The notes under the pieces are model-generated. The model was not told the DNA's origin. It did no database searches and was given only the letters and a program-made list of their open reading frames with translations. The translations under genes and the position numbers were made by a program. From Planctomycetaceae bacterium (GTDB lineage Bacteria; Planctomycetota; Planctomycetia; Planctomycetales; Planctomycetaceae): a stretch of 8,081 bases of DNA. Shown one piece after another: positions 1-5,304 of this stretch. The first letter of the stretch is position 1, and each line of letters begins with the position of its first letter. The DNA is taken from the NCBI GenBank assembly GCA_003445035.1, contig DLVV01000283.1, positions 1 through 8,081 of the forward strand, in the 5' to 3' direction.

Positions 1-1
1 C

Positions 2-931
2 GTGCAGTGGGCCTATGCCGTCAGCCTGGACGAATCGTTGGATTTTGCCCCCGGAGAATTTCGTCTGCTCGACGAGAGCGAATACACGGGGGTGGCGCAG
101 GGAGCCGGAGTCCAGCGTGAGGATCTGCCCAAGCTGTACAAGCTCCGGGAGGATCCGTCCCAGGAGTATGTCGTGATCAACGGCGGGGCCGTGCCGTTCG
201 ATGATTTCCATTTCGTTTTCAAGAATACGACGTCCGCCGAGATGCCCCGCAGCAGCAGGGGCATCTACATGTTCATCGCGACCGAACAGCACTTCCGCGG
301 CCAGTTGACGCTGAGCATCGTTGCGTCGTTGATCGTGATCATCTTGCTGTTCTTCCTCGGAACACTGTTCACCAAGGGGATGGGAGGCTGGGCCGTGCGG
401 AAGTTCGAATCCGCATTTGTCGGCCGGGTCCCGCTGGTCAGCAACGTCTACTCGTCGGTCAAGCAGGTCACCGATTTTCTTTTCACCGAGCGGACAATCG
501 AATACAACCGGATCGTGGCGATCGAGTATCCACGCAAGGGCATCTGGTCGCTGGGCTTCGTGACCGGTGAGAGCCTGCTGGAGATGACCACGTCGGCCGG
601 CGTGCCCCTGGTCAGCATCCTGGTGCCGACTTCGCCGATGCCGGTAACCGGTTACACGATCAACGTGCCCAAGAACGAGATCATCGACCTGGACATGACC
701 ATCGACCAGGCCTTCCAGTTCTGCATCTCGTGTGGTGTCCTGGTCCCCGCCAATCAAAAGGTGACTCCCGAGTCATTGCAGCAGGCGTTGACTCAGCGAT
801 TGACAGGCGACGCCGATCAGCCGGTGGTGACCCGTCCGTCGGAGAGTGAACTTAGTGTCGTGCCGGAACCGGGTGGACAGTCATCGGAGGGTCCTGATGT
901 GGCCAAGGATGCCACGGGAGAGCCGGTGTGA
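2..931 (+). CDS. DUF502 family integral membrane protein (5'-partial)
   Basis: The frame is open to the left edge, so the true start and the first membrane helix of this family lie outside the window; the GTG at base 2 is probably not the start. Numbered from that codon, residues 1-100 look like the non-cytoplasmic loop, about 104-124 are a strong membrane helix (SIVASLIVIILLFFLG), 140-157 carry the DUF502 signature GRVPLVSNVYSSVKQV, and 208-249 the second conserved block (VPTSPMPVTGY, then LDMTIDQAFQFCISCGVLVP). Residues from about 265 to 309 form a Pro/Glu/Ser-rich, probably disordered tail. DUF502 proteins are membrane proteins without an agreed biochemical role, so I give no function. The TGA stop overlaps the hemC GTG by 4 bp, which points to cotranscription and translational coupling. 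The family call is from recognised motifs and is strong; the start is unknown. Confidence 0.88.
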   Translation: MQWAYAVSLDESLDFAPGEFRLLDESEYTGVAQGAGVQREDLPKLYKLREDPSQEYVVINGGAVPFDDFHFVFKNTTSAEMPRSSRGIYMFIATEQHFRGQLTLSIVASLIVIILLFFLGTLFTKGMGGWAVRKFESAFVGRVPLVSNVYSSVKQVTDFLFTERTIEYNRIVAIEYPRKGIWSLGFVTGESLLEMTTSAGVPLVSILVPTSPMPVTGYTINVPKNEIIDLDMTIDQAFQFCISCGVLVPANQKVTPESLQQALTQRLTGDADQPVVTRPSESELSVVPEPGGQSSEGPDVAKDATGEPV

Positions 932-1878
932 GCGATGCGGTGGTCCGGATCGCCACGCGAGCGAGTCGGTTGGCGCTCTGGCAGGCTCGTCACGTTGCTG
1001 GCCTGCTCGAGTCGGCCGAGTCGGGCTTGGCGGTGGAACTTGTGGAGGTGAGCACCGAGGGGGACCGTGACCGTGTCCAGCGGCTGGATGCGATGGGCGG
1101 GACCGGAGTGTTCACCCGCGAAGTCCAACTGGCGGTGCTGGACGGCCGTGCCGACCTCGCCGTCCACAGTCTCAAGGACCTGCCGACCGAGGTCGTCGAT
1201 GGGCTGCTACTGGCGTCGGTGCCCGAACGTGGCAAGTCCGGCGATGCGGTGATCGTCGGCCGGCCGGTGTCGGCGCCGGTCGATGCCGACGGTGGGCTGG
1301 AGGTGCTGGCGATCGGGTCCAGGGTGGGGACGGGGAGTCCGCGTCGCCAGGCTCAGATCCGACATCGCCGTCCCGATCTGGAAGTGGTCGGGATCCGGGG
1401 CAATGTGGAGACCCGGTTGAGGAAGCTGGAGGAGGACGAATACGACGCGGTGGTGCTGGCCGTCGCCGGGCTCGAGCGACTGGAACTGGGCGAGCGGATC
1501 ACCGCGGTGTTGGATCCGGATGTCGTGTTGCCGGCTGTCGGACAAGGAGCACTGGGCCTGGAATGCCGCGGCGACGATGCCGAGACGATCGCGCGACTGG
1601 AGACAATCGGCGACCCGGCAACACACCGGGCCACCGCGGCCGAACGTGCCATGTTGTCTCGCCTGCGAGCCGGATGTCACGCTCCGGTGGGCGTGCGCAC
1701 CGGTGAGGCCGATGGTCGCCTGTGGCTGCAGGGTGTTGTGCTCGATTCAGAGGGCACGCGGCGGGTTGCGGTCCGGTCCGAGGCCGAGGCGGCGACTGTT
1801 GATCTCGCCGAGTCACTTGGCCTGGCGGTTGCCGACGAGTTGCTTGCCGGTGGAGCGGCCGAACTGATCTCCGGGTGA
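928..1878 (+). CDS. hemC: Hydroxymethylbilane synthase (porphobilinogen deaminase)
   Basis: HemC joins four porphobilinogen molecules into hydroxymethylbilane in the cytoplasm, a common step of haem and other tetrapyrrole synthesis. The 316-residue product is of normal family length. Visible motifs are the N-terminal RIATRASRLALWQA, the catalytic aspartate D84 in HSLKDLP, the Arg-rich substrate and cofactor-binding segment GTGSPRR (134-140) followed by IRGNVETRLRKL, the LPAVGQGALGLE block (201-212), and Cys250 in RAGCHAPVG, the residue that carries the dipyrromethane cofactor. All key residues appear present. The start is GTG at 928, chosen because it yields the standard short N-terminus, has GGGAG at 916-920 seven bases upstream, and overlaps the DUF502 stop as GTGA. 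No other hem gene is in view. A hairpin follows the stop. Confidence 0.97.
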   Translation: MSDAVVRIATRASRLALWQARHVAGLLESAESGLAVELVEVSTEGDRDRVQRLDAMGGTGVFTREVQLAVLDGRADLAVHSLKDLPTEVVDGLLLASVPERGKSGDAVIVGRPVSAPVDADGGLEVLAIGSRVGTGSPRRQAQIRHRRPDLEVVGIRGNVETRLRKLEEDEYDAVVLAVAGLERLELGERITAVLDPDVVLPAVGQGALGLECRGDDAETIARLETIGDPATHRATAAERAMLSRLRAGCHAPVGVRTGEADGRLWLQGVVLDSEGTRRVAVRSEAEAATVDLAESLGLAVADELLAGGAAELISG

Positions 1879-2112
1879 GGTCACCTTCGGGGCCGGCGAA
1901 ACCGAAAAATAGGCGTTTTCGGTCAACGGGCGGTTCTGGTTCTTTCTCCAGAGACGGTGAGGCCGCAACTCGTGGAGGATATTTGAGGGGTGAAGTGCCT
2001 TGGCCACCGGGTGGTCGCAGCCACAGGCCCAGGCGAGTACCAGGACGACCGACAGGGCCACGACGAAACGGGCCGTAATCCTGCGGTCAGCGAGGATGTG
2101 GGGGGTTGCCAT
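1813..2112 (-). CDS. Possible small lipoprotein or secreted protein (hypothetical)
   Basis: This is a 99-residue reading frame with ATG at 2112. Its N-terminus looks like a genuine signal peptide: a charged n-region with Arg10, Arg11 and Arg15, a hydrophobic core RFVVALSVVLVLAWA (15-29), and then Cys30-Gly31-Cys32, either of which could be a lipidated cysteine, although neither site is a canonical L-[AS]-[GA]-C lipobox. Codons in the N-terminal half mostly end in G or C, as in the neighbouring genes. The remainder (His/Pro/Arg-rich, about 67 residues) matches no family I recognise. Points against it are the lack of a clear Shine-Dalgarno before 2112, passage through the hemC hairpin, and a 66-bp antisense overlap with the hemC 3' end. 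It lies 87 bp downstream of the SDR gene on the same strand and could be its last cotranscribed member. A chance ORF in GC-rich DNA remains possible. Confidence 0.4.
   Translation of the reverse strand: MATPHILADRRITARFVVALSVVLVLAWACGCDHPVAKALHPSNILHELRPHRLWRKNQNRPLTENAYFSVSPAPKVTSPGDQFGRSTGKQLVGNRQAK
1901..1923 (+). terminator. Hairpin terminator candidate after hemC
   Basis: An 8-bp perfect inverted repeat, ACCGAAAA (1901-1908) and TTTTCGGT (1916-1923), encloses a 7-nt loop ATAGGCG, 22 bp after the hemC stop. No T-run follows, so it is not a textbook intrinsic terminator. The T-rich 3' arm and its position between convergent genes suggest it may end transcripts from either strand. Confidence 0.5.
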
Positions 2113-2199
2113 CGGGCTACTGCGGCCGACCGGGAACTGGGGAGACGAGGACGGCCGGGAGGGTAGTCGATTGACGTGTGGGGCTCCAAGAGCGTTTGC

Positions 2200-2982
2200 C
2201 TACCAGAGCGTGTAACCGCCATCGATGACGATCGAGGCCCCGGTGATGTAACGGGAGGCGTCGCTGGCCAGGTACACGGCCAGGGGGCCCATGTCTTCGG
2301 GTTGTCCAAAGTCGCCGGCGGGGATCTGGTCGCGAAACGTCGTGATGATTGCGGGGTTCTCGGCTGCCCACTTCACGTTCGGTTCGGTCATGAATCCTCC
2401 GGGACAGATTGCGTTGACGGTGACCTGGGAGGGGGCCCAGTCGGCGGCAGTCGCACGGGTGAAATGGATCACCGCGGCCTTGGAGGTCTCGTAGCTGCGT
2501 CCCCCGATGTCCCGATTGACGACCATTCCCGAGATCGATGCGATGTTGATCACCCGCCCTCCGGAGCCCCGGGCCACCATCGCTCCGCCGATCAGCTTGG
2601 TGCAGAGAAAGGTGCTGTTGAGGTTCAGGTCGAGAATCCTTTGCCACTCCTCCAGTGGCATCTCGGTGGTGGGGATGTCGATCCGACGGCCGCCGACGTT
2701 GTTGATCAGGATGTCAATTGGCCCATGCTCCTGGAGTGCCGTCTGGCAGGCGGATTCGCACTGGTCCATCTGGCCCACGTCGGCGGTGATGGTCACCGCC
2801 TGCCGCCCTCGCTCGCGAATGTCTGCGGCGGTGGTTTCGAGGCTCTCGGTGTTGCGGCCGACCAACACCACGTCGGCTCCGGCCTCGGCACAGGCCAACG
2901 ACATTTCGCGGCCCAGTCCCCGACTGCCTCCGGTGATGAACAGGCGTTTGCCGTCGAGACGAAATCGATCCAGAACACTCAT
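2200..2982 (-). CDS. SDR family NAD(P)-dependent oxidoreductase
   Basis: This is a classical short-chain dehydrogenase/reductase of 260 residues, the normal length for the class. In order: the nucleotide-binding TGGSRGLG (17-24), NNVGG (94-98, the NNAG position), active-site Asn120, the serine region NIASISG (146-152, Ser151 the probable catalytic residue), Tyr164-x-x-x-Lys168 in SYETSK, and the C-terminal block ASIVIDGGYTLW. Arg43 at the end of the second beta strand, where NAD-specific enzymes have Asp, favours NADP(H); this is inference. Similarity in style is to FabG and gluconate 5-dehydrogenase-like members, but the substrate cannot be read from the sequence. The ATG at 2982 was chosen over an open upstream extension to 3144 because it gives the standard N-terminus, has AGGAGG (2993-2998) ten bases upstream, and overlaps the rsmD stop as ATGA, implying translational coupling to rsmD. 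Confidence 0.93.
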   Translation of the reverse strand: MSVLDRFRLDGKRLFITGGSRGLGREMSLACAEAGADVVLVGRNTESLETTAADIRERGRQAVTITADVGQMDQCESACQTALQEHGPIDILINNVGGRRIDIPTTEMPLEEWQRILDLNLNSTFLCTKLIGGAMVARGSGGRVINIASISGMVVNRDIGGRSYETSKAAVIHFTRATAADWAPSQVTVNAICPGGFMTEPNVKWAAENPAIITTFRDQIPAGDFGQPEDMGPLAVYLASDASRYITGASIVIDGGYTLW

Positions 2983-3662
2983 GGCAGGTCGCCCTCCTGT
3001 GGGAAATCGTCGACCGGGGTCGAACTGTGGTCGGGTGTAACCGGGGGAGTCATCGAAGGAGCCTCGGACTGGAGTGACACTGGCTGACGTCGGTACAGGT
3101 GCACGTCCATTTCCTGGATCGTCCAGCAGTCCTGGTGGCTCCAATCCTCGGGGATCGTGAACGAGGACTCGGTCGGAGTTCGTAGCAGCATCACCGCGTC
3201 GTCGCTGGTCGTGCCTTCTCGAGCCAGTCTCTGCAGCGACCGGAACAGCGGCGAACGGTCAACCAGGCGAGGGATCATGGCGAAGGGGGGATCGCAGAAG
3301 ACCAGGTCGAACGGCAGCAGGTGGTCGACGTTTTTCGGTCGGAACGAGCAGCGGAGCATGTCGGTTTTCCAGCACAGGTAGTCCTCGCGGATCCCGATTT
3401 TCTCGACGTTCTTTTTCAGGATTTCGTGAACACGGCGATCGGCTTCGACAAACACGACCGAACGGGCTCCTCGGCTGAGTGCTTCCAGACCGATCGTCCC
3501 CGTCCCGGCAAACAGGTCTGCCACCTTGCGATCAGCGACCAGGTCGAGGTCTTCGAGTCGCTGGAACACAATCTCCTTGAGCAGATCCGGAATCGGGCGA
3601 GTGGTGTTCCCCGGTGGAGACAAGACCTTGCGTCGTCGATATTGTCCGGCCACGATCCGCAA
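2979..3662 (-). CDS. rsmD: 16S rRNA (guanine(966)-N(2))-methyltransferase RsmD
   Basis: RsmD transfers a methyl group from S-adenosylmethionine to N2 of G966 of 16S rRNA in the assembling small subunit. The product begins MRIVAGQYRRRKV, the characteristic family N-terminus, followed by TRPIPDLLKEIVF (21-33, the RPT..KE element), SAM-binding motif I DLFAGTGTIGLEALSRGA (49-66), the acidic VEAD (72-75), and the catalytic DPPF (124-127). At 227 residues it is longer than the E. coli enzyme (about 198) owing to a Ser/Thr/Pro-rich tail from about residue 195. The start is TTG at 3662: it alone gives the conserved N-terminus, GAGGGGAG (3671-3678) sits eight bases upstream, and an in-frame TGA at 3668-3666 rules out an upstream start. 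The stop overlaps the SDR start by 4 bp. Its more usual partner coaD is not present. Confidence 0.94.
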   Translation of the reverse strand: MRIVAGQYRRRKVLSPPGNTTRPIPDLLKEIVFQRLEDLDLVADRKVADLFAGTGTIGLEALSRGARSVVFVEADRRVHEILKKNVEKIGIREDYLCWKTDMLRCSFRPKNVDHLLPFDLVFCDPPFAMIPRLVDRSPLFRSLQRLAREGTTSDDAVMLLRTPTESSFTIPEDWSHQDCWTIQEMDVHLYRRQPVSLQSEAPSMTPPVTPDHSSTPVDDFPQEGDLP

Positions 3663-3837
3663 CGCTCAATCTCCCCTCAAATTCACTGCTCGTCGCACCA
3701 AAGGTGACGCGACCCGAGAGAGGCGGCAAGTCCGGCAGAGGAGTTTTCAGCGCGATTTGGGCCGTCCGAGGAGCCCGTGCATAAAGAGCGGTTGATCTTA
3801 TGAGAATCAAAAGTGGCGGAAAAACGCCGAGGATTCG

Positions 3838-3866
3838 TTGACAACACGGGGGTTCGCGAGTTTACT
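3838..3866 (+). promoter_or_regulatory. Sigma70-like promoter of the HU gene
   Basis: A perfect -35 hexamer TTGACA (3838-3843), a 17-bp spacer and the -10 hexamer TTTACT (3861-3866, 4 of 6 consensus) lie 65 bp before the HU start codon. This predicts a transcript start near 3873. It is the only strong plus-strand match seen in the divergent rsmD/HU intergenic region (3663-3931). Confidence 0.65.
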
Positions 3867-3931
3867 ACGCCACCATGCAGGCGGCGTTGGCGGTCTGCTC
3901 AGGATGTCGAGACAAAGAGAGAGGAACTCAC

Positions 3932-4309
3932 ATGGCCGGAAAAGCGATGACCAAGACCCAGGTTCTGTCCAGCCTGGCTGAATCAACCGGGCTGTCGAAG
4001 GGACAGATTGAGGACGTGATCGGTGCGATCGGGACACTGATCGGCAGCGAGTTGAACGAAGGAAACCCCTTCAACGTGCCGGGTTTGATGAAGGTGACGA
4101 CACGGGTCAAGGCCGCTGTTCCGGCCGGTCCGCGGACGAACCCGTTTACGGGTGAGACCAAAATGGGTGAAGCCAAGCCGGCTCAGACCGTCGTCAAGGT
4201 TCGGCCTCTCAAGGGTCTGAAAGACCTGGTTTCATCACCAGCGGCTGCCCCAGCGGCTGCCCCAGCGGCTGTCGAAGAGCCTGCTGCTGACGAGTCTCCA
4301 TCGTTCTAG
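3932..4309 (+). CDS. HU family DNA-binding protein with Ala/Pro-rich tail
   Basis: This 125-residue HU/IHF-type protein is expected to bind and bend DNA as a dimer and help organise the nucleoid. The N-terminal helical part is TKTQVLSSLAESTGLSKGQIEDVIGAI (7-33), followed by FNVPGLMKV and the DNA-binding arm with the family signature region GPRTNPFTGE (about 68-77), then the RPLKGLKDLV segment typical of planctomycete HU-like proteins. The tail from about residue 101 is Ala/Pro/Glu-rich with repeated PAAA units encoded by a 12-bp repeat. The ATG at 3932 was chosen over an open frame back to 3875 because it begins MAGKAMTKTQVL and has GAGG (3921-3924) seven bases upstream. The gene has its own promoter and a strong terminator, so it is probably monocistronic and well expressed. 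Confidence 0.93.
   Translation: MAGKAMTKTQVLSSLAESTGLSKGQIEDVIGAIGTLIGSELNEGNPFNVPGLMKVTTRVKAAVPAGPRTNPFTGETKMGEAKPAQTVVKVRPLKGLKDLVSSPAAAPAAAPAAVEEPAADESPSF
4238..4271 (+). repeat. 12-bp tandem repeat in the HU tail
   Basis: The unit CCAGCGGCTGCC occurs nearly three times in a row (period 12; successive units begin at 4238, 4250 and 4262, the third incomplete). It encodes the PAAA repeats of the HU tail. Because 12 is a multiple of three, copy-number change would lengthen or shorten the tail without a frameshift. Confidence 0.85.
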
Positions 4310-4358
4310 CAGTGGCAGCGAAGGTCGATTCGTCTCTTCGGTTCGTTTAGATGCCTCG

Positions 4359-4383
4359 AAAACGCCGATTTTGGTGTTTTTTT
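4359..4383 (+). terminator. Rho-independent terminator after the HU gene
   Basis: AAAACGCC (4359-4366) pairs with GGTGTTTT (4373-4380), including one G-T pair, around the loop GATTTT, and merges into seven consecutive T (4377-4383). It begins 50 bp after the HU stop. The hairpin plus T-run is a textbook intrinsic terminator and separates HU from csrA. Confidence 0.82.
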
Positions 4384-4574
4384 GCCGGGGTTGTGGCGCA
4401 AGGTACTCGGTGATCCGCGAGTGGCGATTCGGCAGCAGGTCGGTGACGTAAGTCGTTGTCGATATACGGTTTCCGATGCAATCGGTGCGGCGGGTCGGGC
4501 TCGGTCCGTCGTTGGGCCGTTGGTCTCGGTGCGTTTTCACTGTGTGATGACCCGGAGACCGGGTTGCGAGGTGG
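4384..4574. other. Intergenic region without a gene, upstream of the csrA promoter
   Basis: I see no credible coding sequence or RNA gene between the HU terminator and the csrA promoter. It holds two short perfect dyads: CCGAT-GCA-ATCGG (4473-4485) and ACCCGG-AGA-CCGGGT (4550-4564). The second ends 10 bp before the -35 box of csrA and is a possible operator. A minus-strand reading frame crosses the whole stretch but looks spurious. Confidence 0.5.
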
Positions 4575-4603
4575 TTGACCGGCGTATTCTCCGTTCGTAG
4601 AAT
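4575..4603 (+). promoter_or_regulatory. Sigma70-like promoter of csrA
   Basis: TTGACC (4575-4580, 5 of 6) and TAGAAT (4598-4603, 5 of 6) are separated by exactly 17 bp. This is the best overall promoter match in the window. It predicts transcription from about 4610, giving csrA a leader of about 160 nt. Confidence 0.72.
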
Positions 4604-4642
4604 GCGGTGCGCTTGGATTCGTTGCGTTTTCTGCGGTCTGTT

Positions 4643-4662
4643 AGCCTCTTTTGGCAGAGGTT
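4643..4662 (+). promoter_or_regulatory. Hairpin in the csrA leader
   Basis: AGCCTCT (4643-4649) and AGAGGTT (4656-4662) can form a 7-bp stem, with one G-U pair, around the loop TTTGGC. It lies within the predicted csrA leader, about 110 nt before the start codon, and no T-run follows, so it is not a terminator. Its role is unknown; a chance hairpin is possible. Confidence 0.35.
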
Positions 4663-4771
4663 GGTGGTCTGAGAAACGCTTCGAAACCAGGTGAAGACTC
4701 AATTGGTCGTTCGTTGGGTGGCCTGAGACGGTCGCTGAACGGTCGAACATCACCTCCCGAGAGACCTGCTG

Positions 4772-4993
4772 ATGCTGGTTCTGTCCCGCAAGCGGAGCGA
4801 GAGCATCGTGATCAACGAGAATATCGTGATCACGGTTGTGGAAGTCCGCGGTGACAAGGTGCGTCTCGGGATCGAAGCTCCACGGGAAGTTCCGATTCAT
4901 CGCAGCGAAGTGCACGATGCGATTCGCACGGAGCAGGCGGCTGCTGAAGAGTCGGACGCGGATGCTGCGTCCGTGACGACGCCGGAAGGCTGA
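4772..4993 (+). CDS. csrA: Carbon storage regulator CsrA (RNA-binding translational regulator)
   Basis: CsrA is a small dimeric beta-barrel protein that binds GGA motifs in mRNA leaders and changes their translation or stability. The product begins MLVLSRKRSESIVI with the conserved Leu4, followed by VRGDKVRLGIEAPREVPIHRSEV (25-47). Arg44, a key RNA-contact residue in characterised CsrA proteins, is present. At 73 residues it is slightly longer than the 61-residue E. coli protein because of an acidic, Ala-rich tail from about residue 52. GAGAG (4759-4763) eight bases before the ATG is a modest ribosome-binding site. No fliW or flagellar gene is adjacent in view, so its usual antagonist cannot be identified here. 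It appears to be transcribed alone from the promoter at 4575-4603. The family call is near certain; targets are unknown. Confidence 0.96.
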   Translation: MLVLSRKRSESIVINENIVITVVEVRGDKVRLGIEAPREVPIHRSEVHDAIRTEQAAAEESDADAASVTTPEG

Positions 4994-4994
4994 G

Positions 4995-5009
4995 ACCGCT
5001 GTTTGCGGT
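4995..5009 (+). terminator. Weak hairpin just after csrA
   Basis: ACCGC (4995-4999) and GCGGT (5005-5009) form a 5-bp stem around TGTTT, starting 2 bp after the csrA stop. No T-run follows, so termination here is uncertain and csrA transcripts could read into the tRNA gene. Confidence 0.3.
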
Positions 5010-5088
5010 GATCGTCATTCCGTTCGGGTGAGTTGGACGGGGTGCGGCTGGAAACTGTTCGACGGCGGATCGTGCTGTCGCCGACGCC

Positions 5089-5116
5089 TTGACATTCCAG
5101 GCGATGTGCCTAAAGT
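5089..5116 (+). promoter_or_regulatory. Sigma70-like promoter of tRNA-Glu
   Basis: A perfect -35 TTGACA (5089-5094), a 16-bp spacer and -10 TAAAGT (5111-5116, 4 of 6) end 18 bp before the mature tRNA 5' end. The predicted start near 5123 would leave a short leader for RNase P to remove. Confidence 0.65.
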
Positions 5117-5134
5117 GTGGCCGAAAACCGACCC

Positions 5135-5209
5135 GGCCCCGTCGTCTAGTCAGGCTCAGGACTCCGGACTTTCGCTCCGGCAACAGGGGTTCGAATCCCC
5201 TCGGGGTCA
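5135..5209 (+). tRNA. tRNA-Glu (anticodon UUC)
   Basis: The sequence folds into a full cloverleaf. The acceptor stem GGCCCCG (5135-5141) pairs with CGGGGTC (5202-5208), including one G-U pair, with discriminator A at 5209. The anticodon stem CCGGA/TCCGG (5164-5168/5176-5180) encloses the loop CTTTCGC with anticodon TTC at 5171-5173. The T arm is AGGGG-TTCGAAT-CCCCT, and the TCGTCTAG D-arm entry resembles other bacterial tRNA-Glu genes. No CCA is encoded, so it must be added after transcription. A T-run (5210-5214) follows immediately and may help end transcription. Besides translation, glutamyl-tRNA feeds 5-aminolevulinate synthesis in bacteria that use the C5 pathway. Confidence 0.96.
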
Positions 5210-5304
5210 TTTTTCTTAGACAGCAACGGCTCGCATTCTGCCGGAGGGCGGTGGTGTGCGGGCCGTTTGTCGTTGGGCGTGTGTCGAAGATTTGGAAGCT
5301 CGAC

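Noticed and set aside
2176..3087. 303-residue plus-strand reading frame antisense to the SDR gene
   Set aside because: The opposite strand encodes a complete SDR enzyme with all catalytic motifs; long antisense frames are expected in GC-rich coding DNA.
3532..3810. 92-residue minus-strand frame across the rsmD start and its upstream region
   Set aside because: It overlaps rsmD in another frame and has no domain, signal peptide or conserved feature.
4621..4700. tRNA-like segment upstream of csrA (hairpin followed by CGCTTCGAAACC)
   Set aside because: No acceptor stem, D arm or proper 7-nt anticodon loop can be assembled around it.
4803..4835. Repeated ATCGTGATCA in csrA
   Set aside because: It encodes the conserved beta-strand residues IVINENIVIT of CsrA, so amino-acid constraint explains it.
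4235..4915. 226-residue minus-strand reading frame across the HU end, the intergenic region and csrA
   Set aside because: It is antisense to csrA and HU and crosses the HU terminator and csrA promoter. Its composition is His/Thr/Arg/Asn-rich without any recognisable domain, and its C-terminal WGSR repeats merely mirror the HU tandem repeat.
928..5209. Functional linkage of hemC and tRNA-Glu, both relevant to C5-pathway haem synthesis
   Set aside because: They are more than 3 kb apart in separate transcription units with opposite-strand genes between them; the co-occurrence is probably chance.
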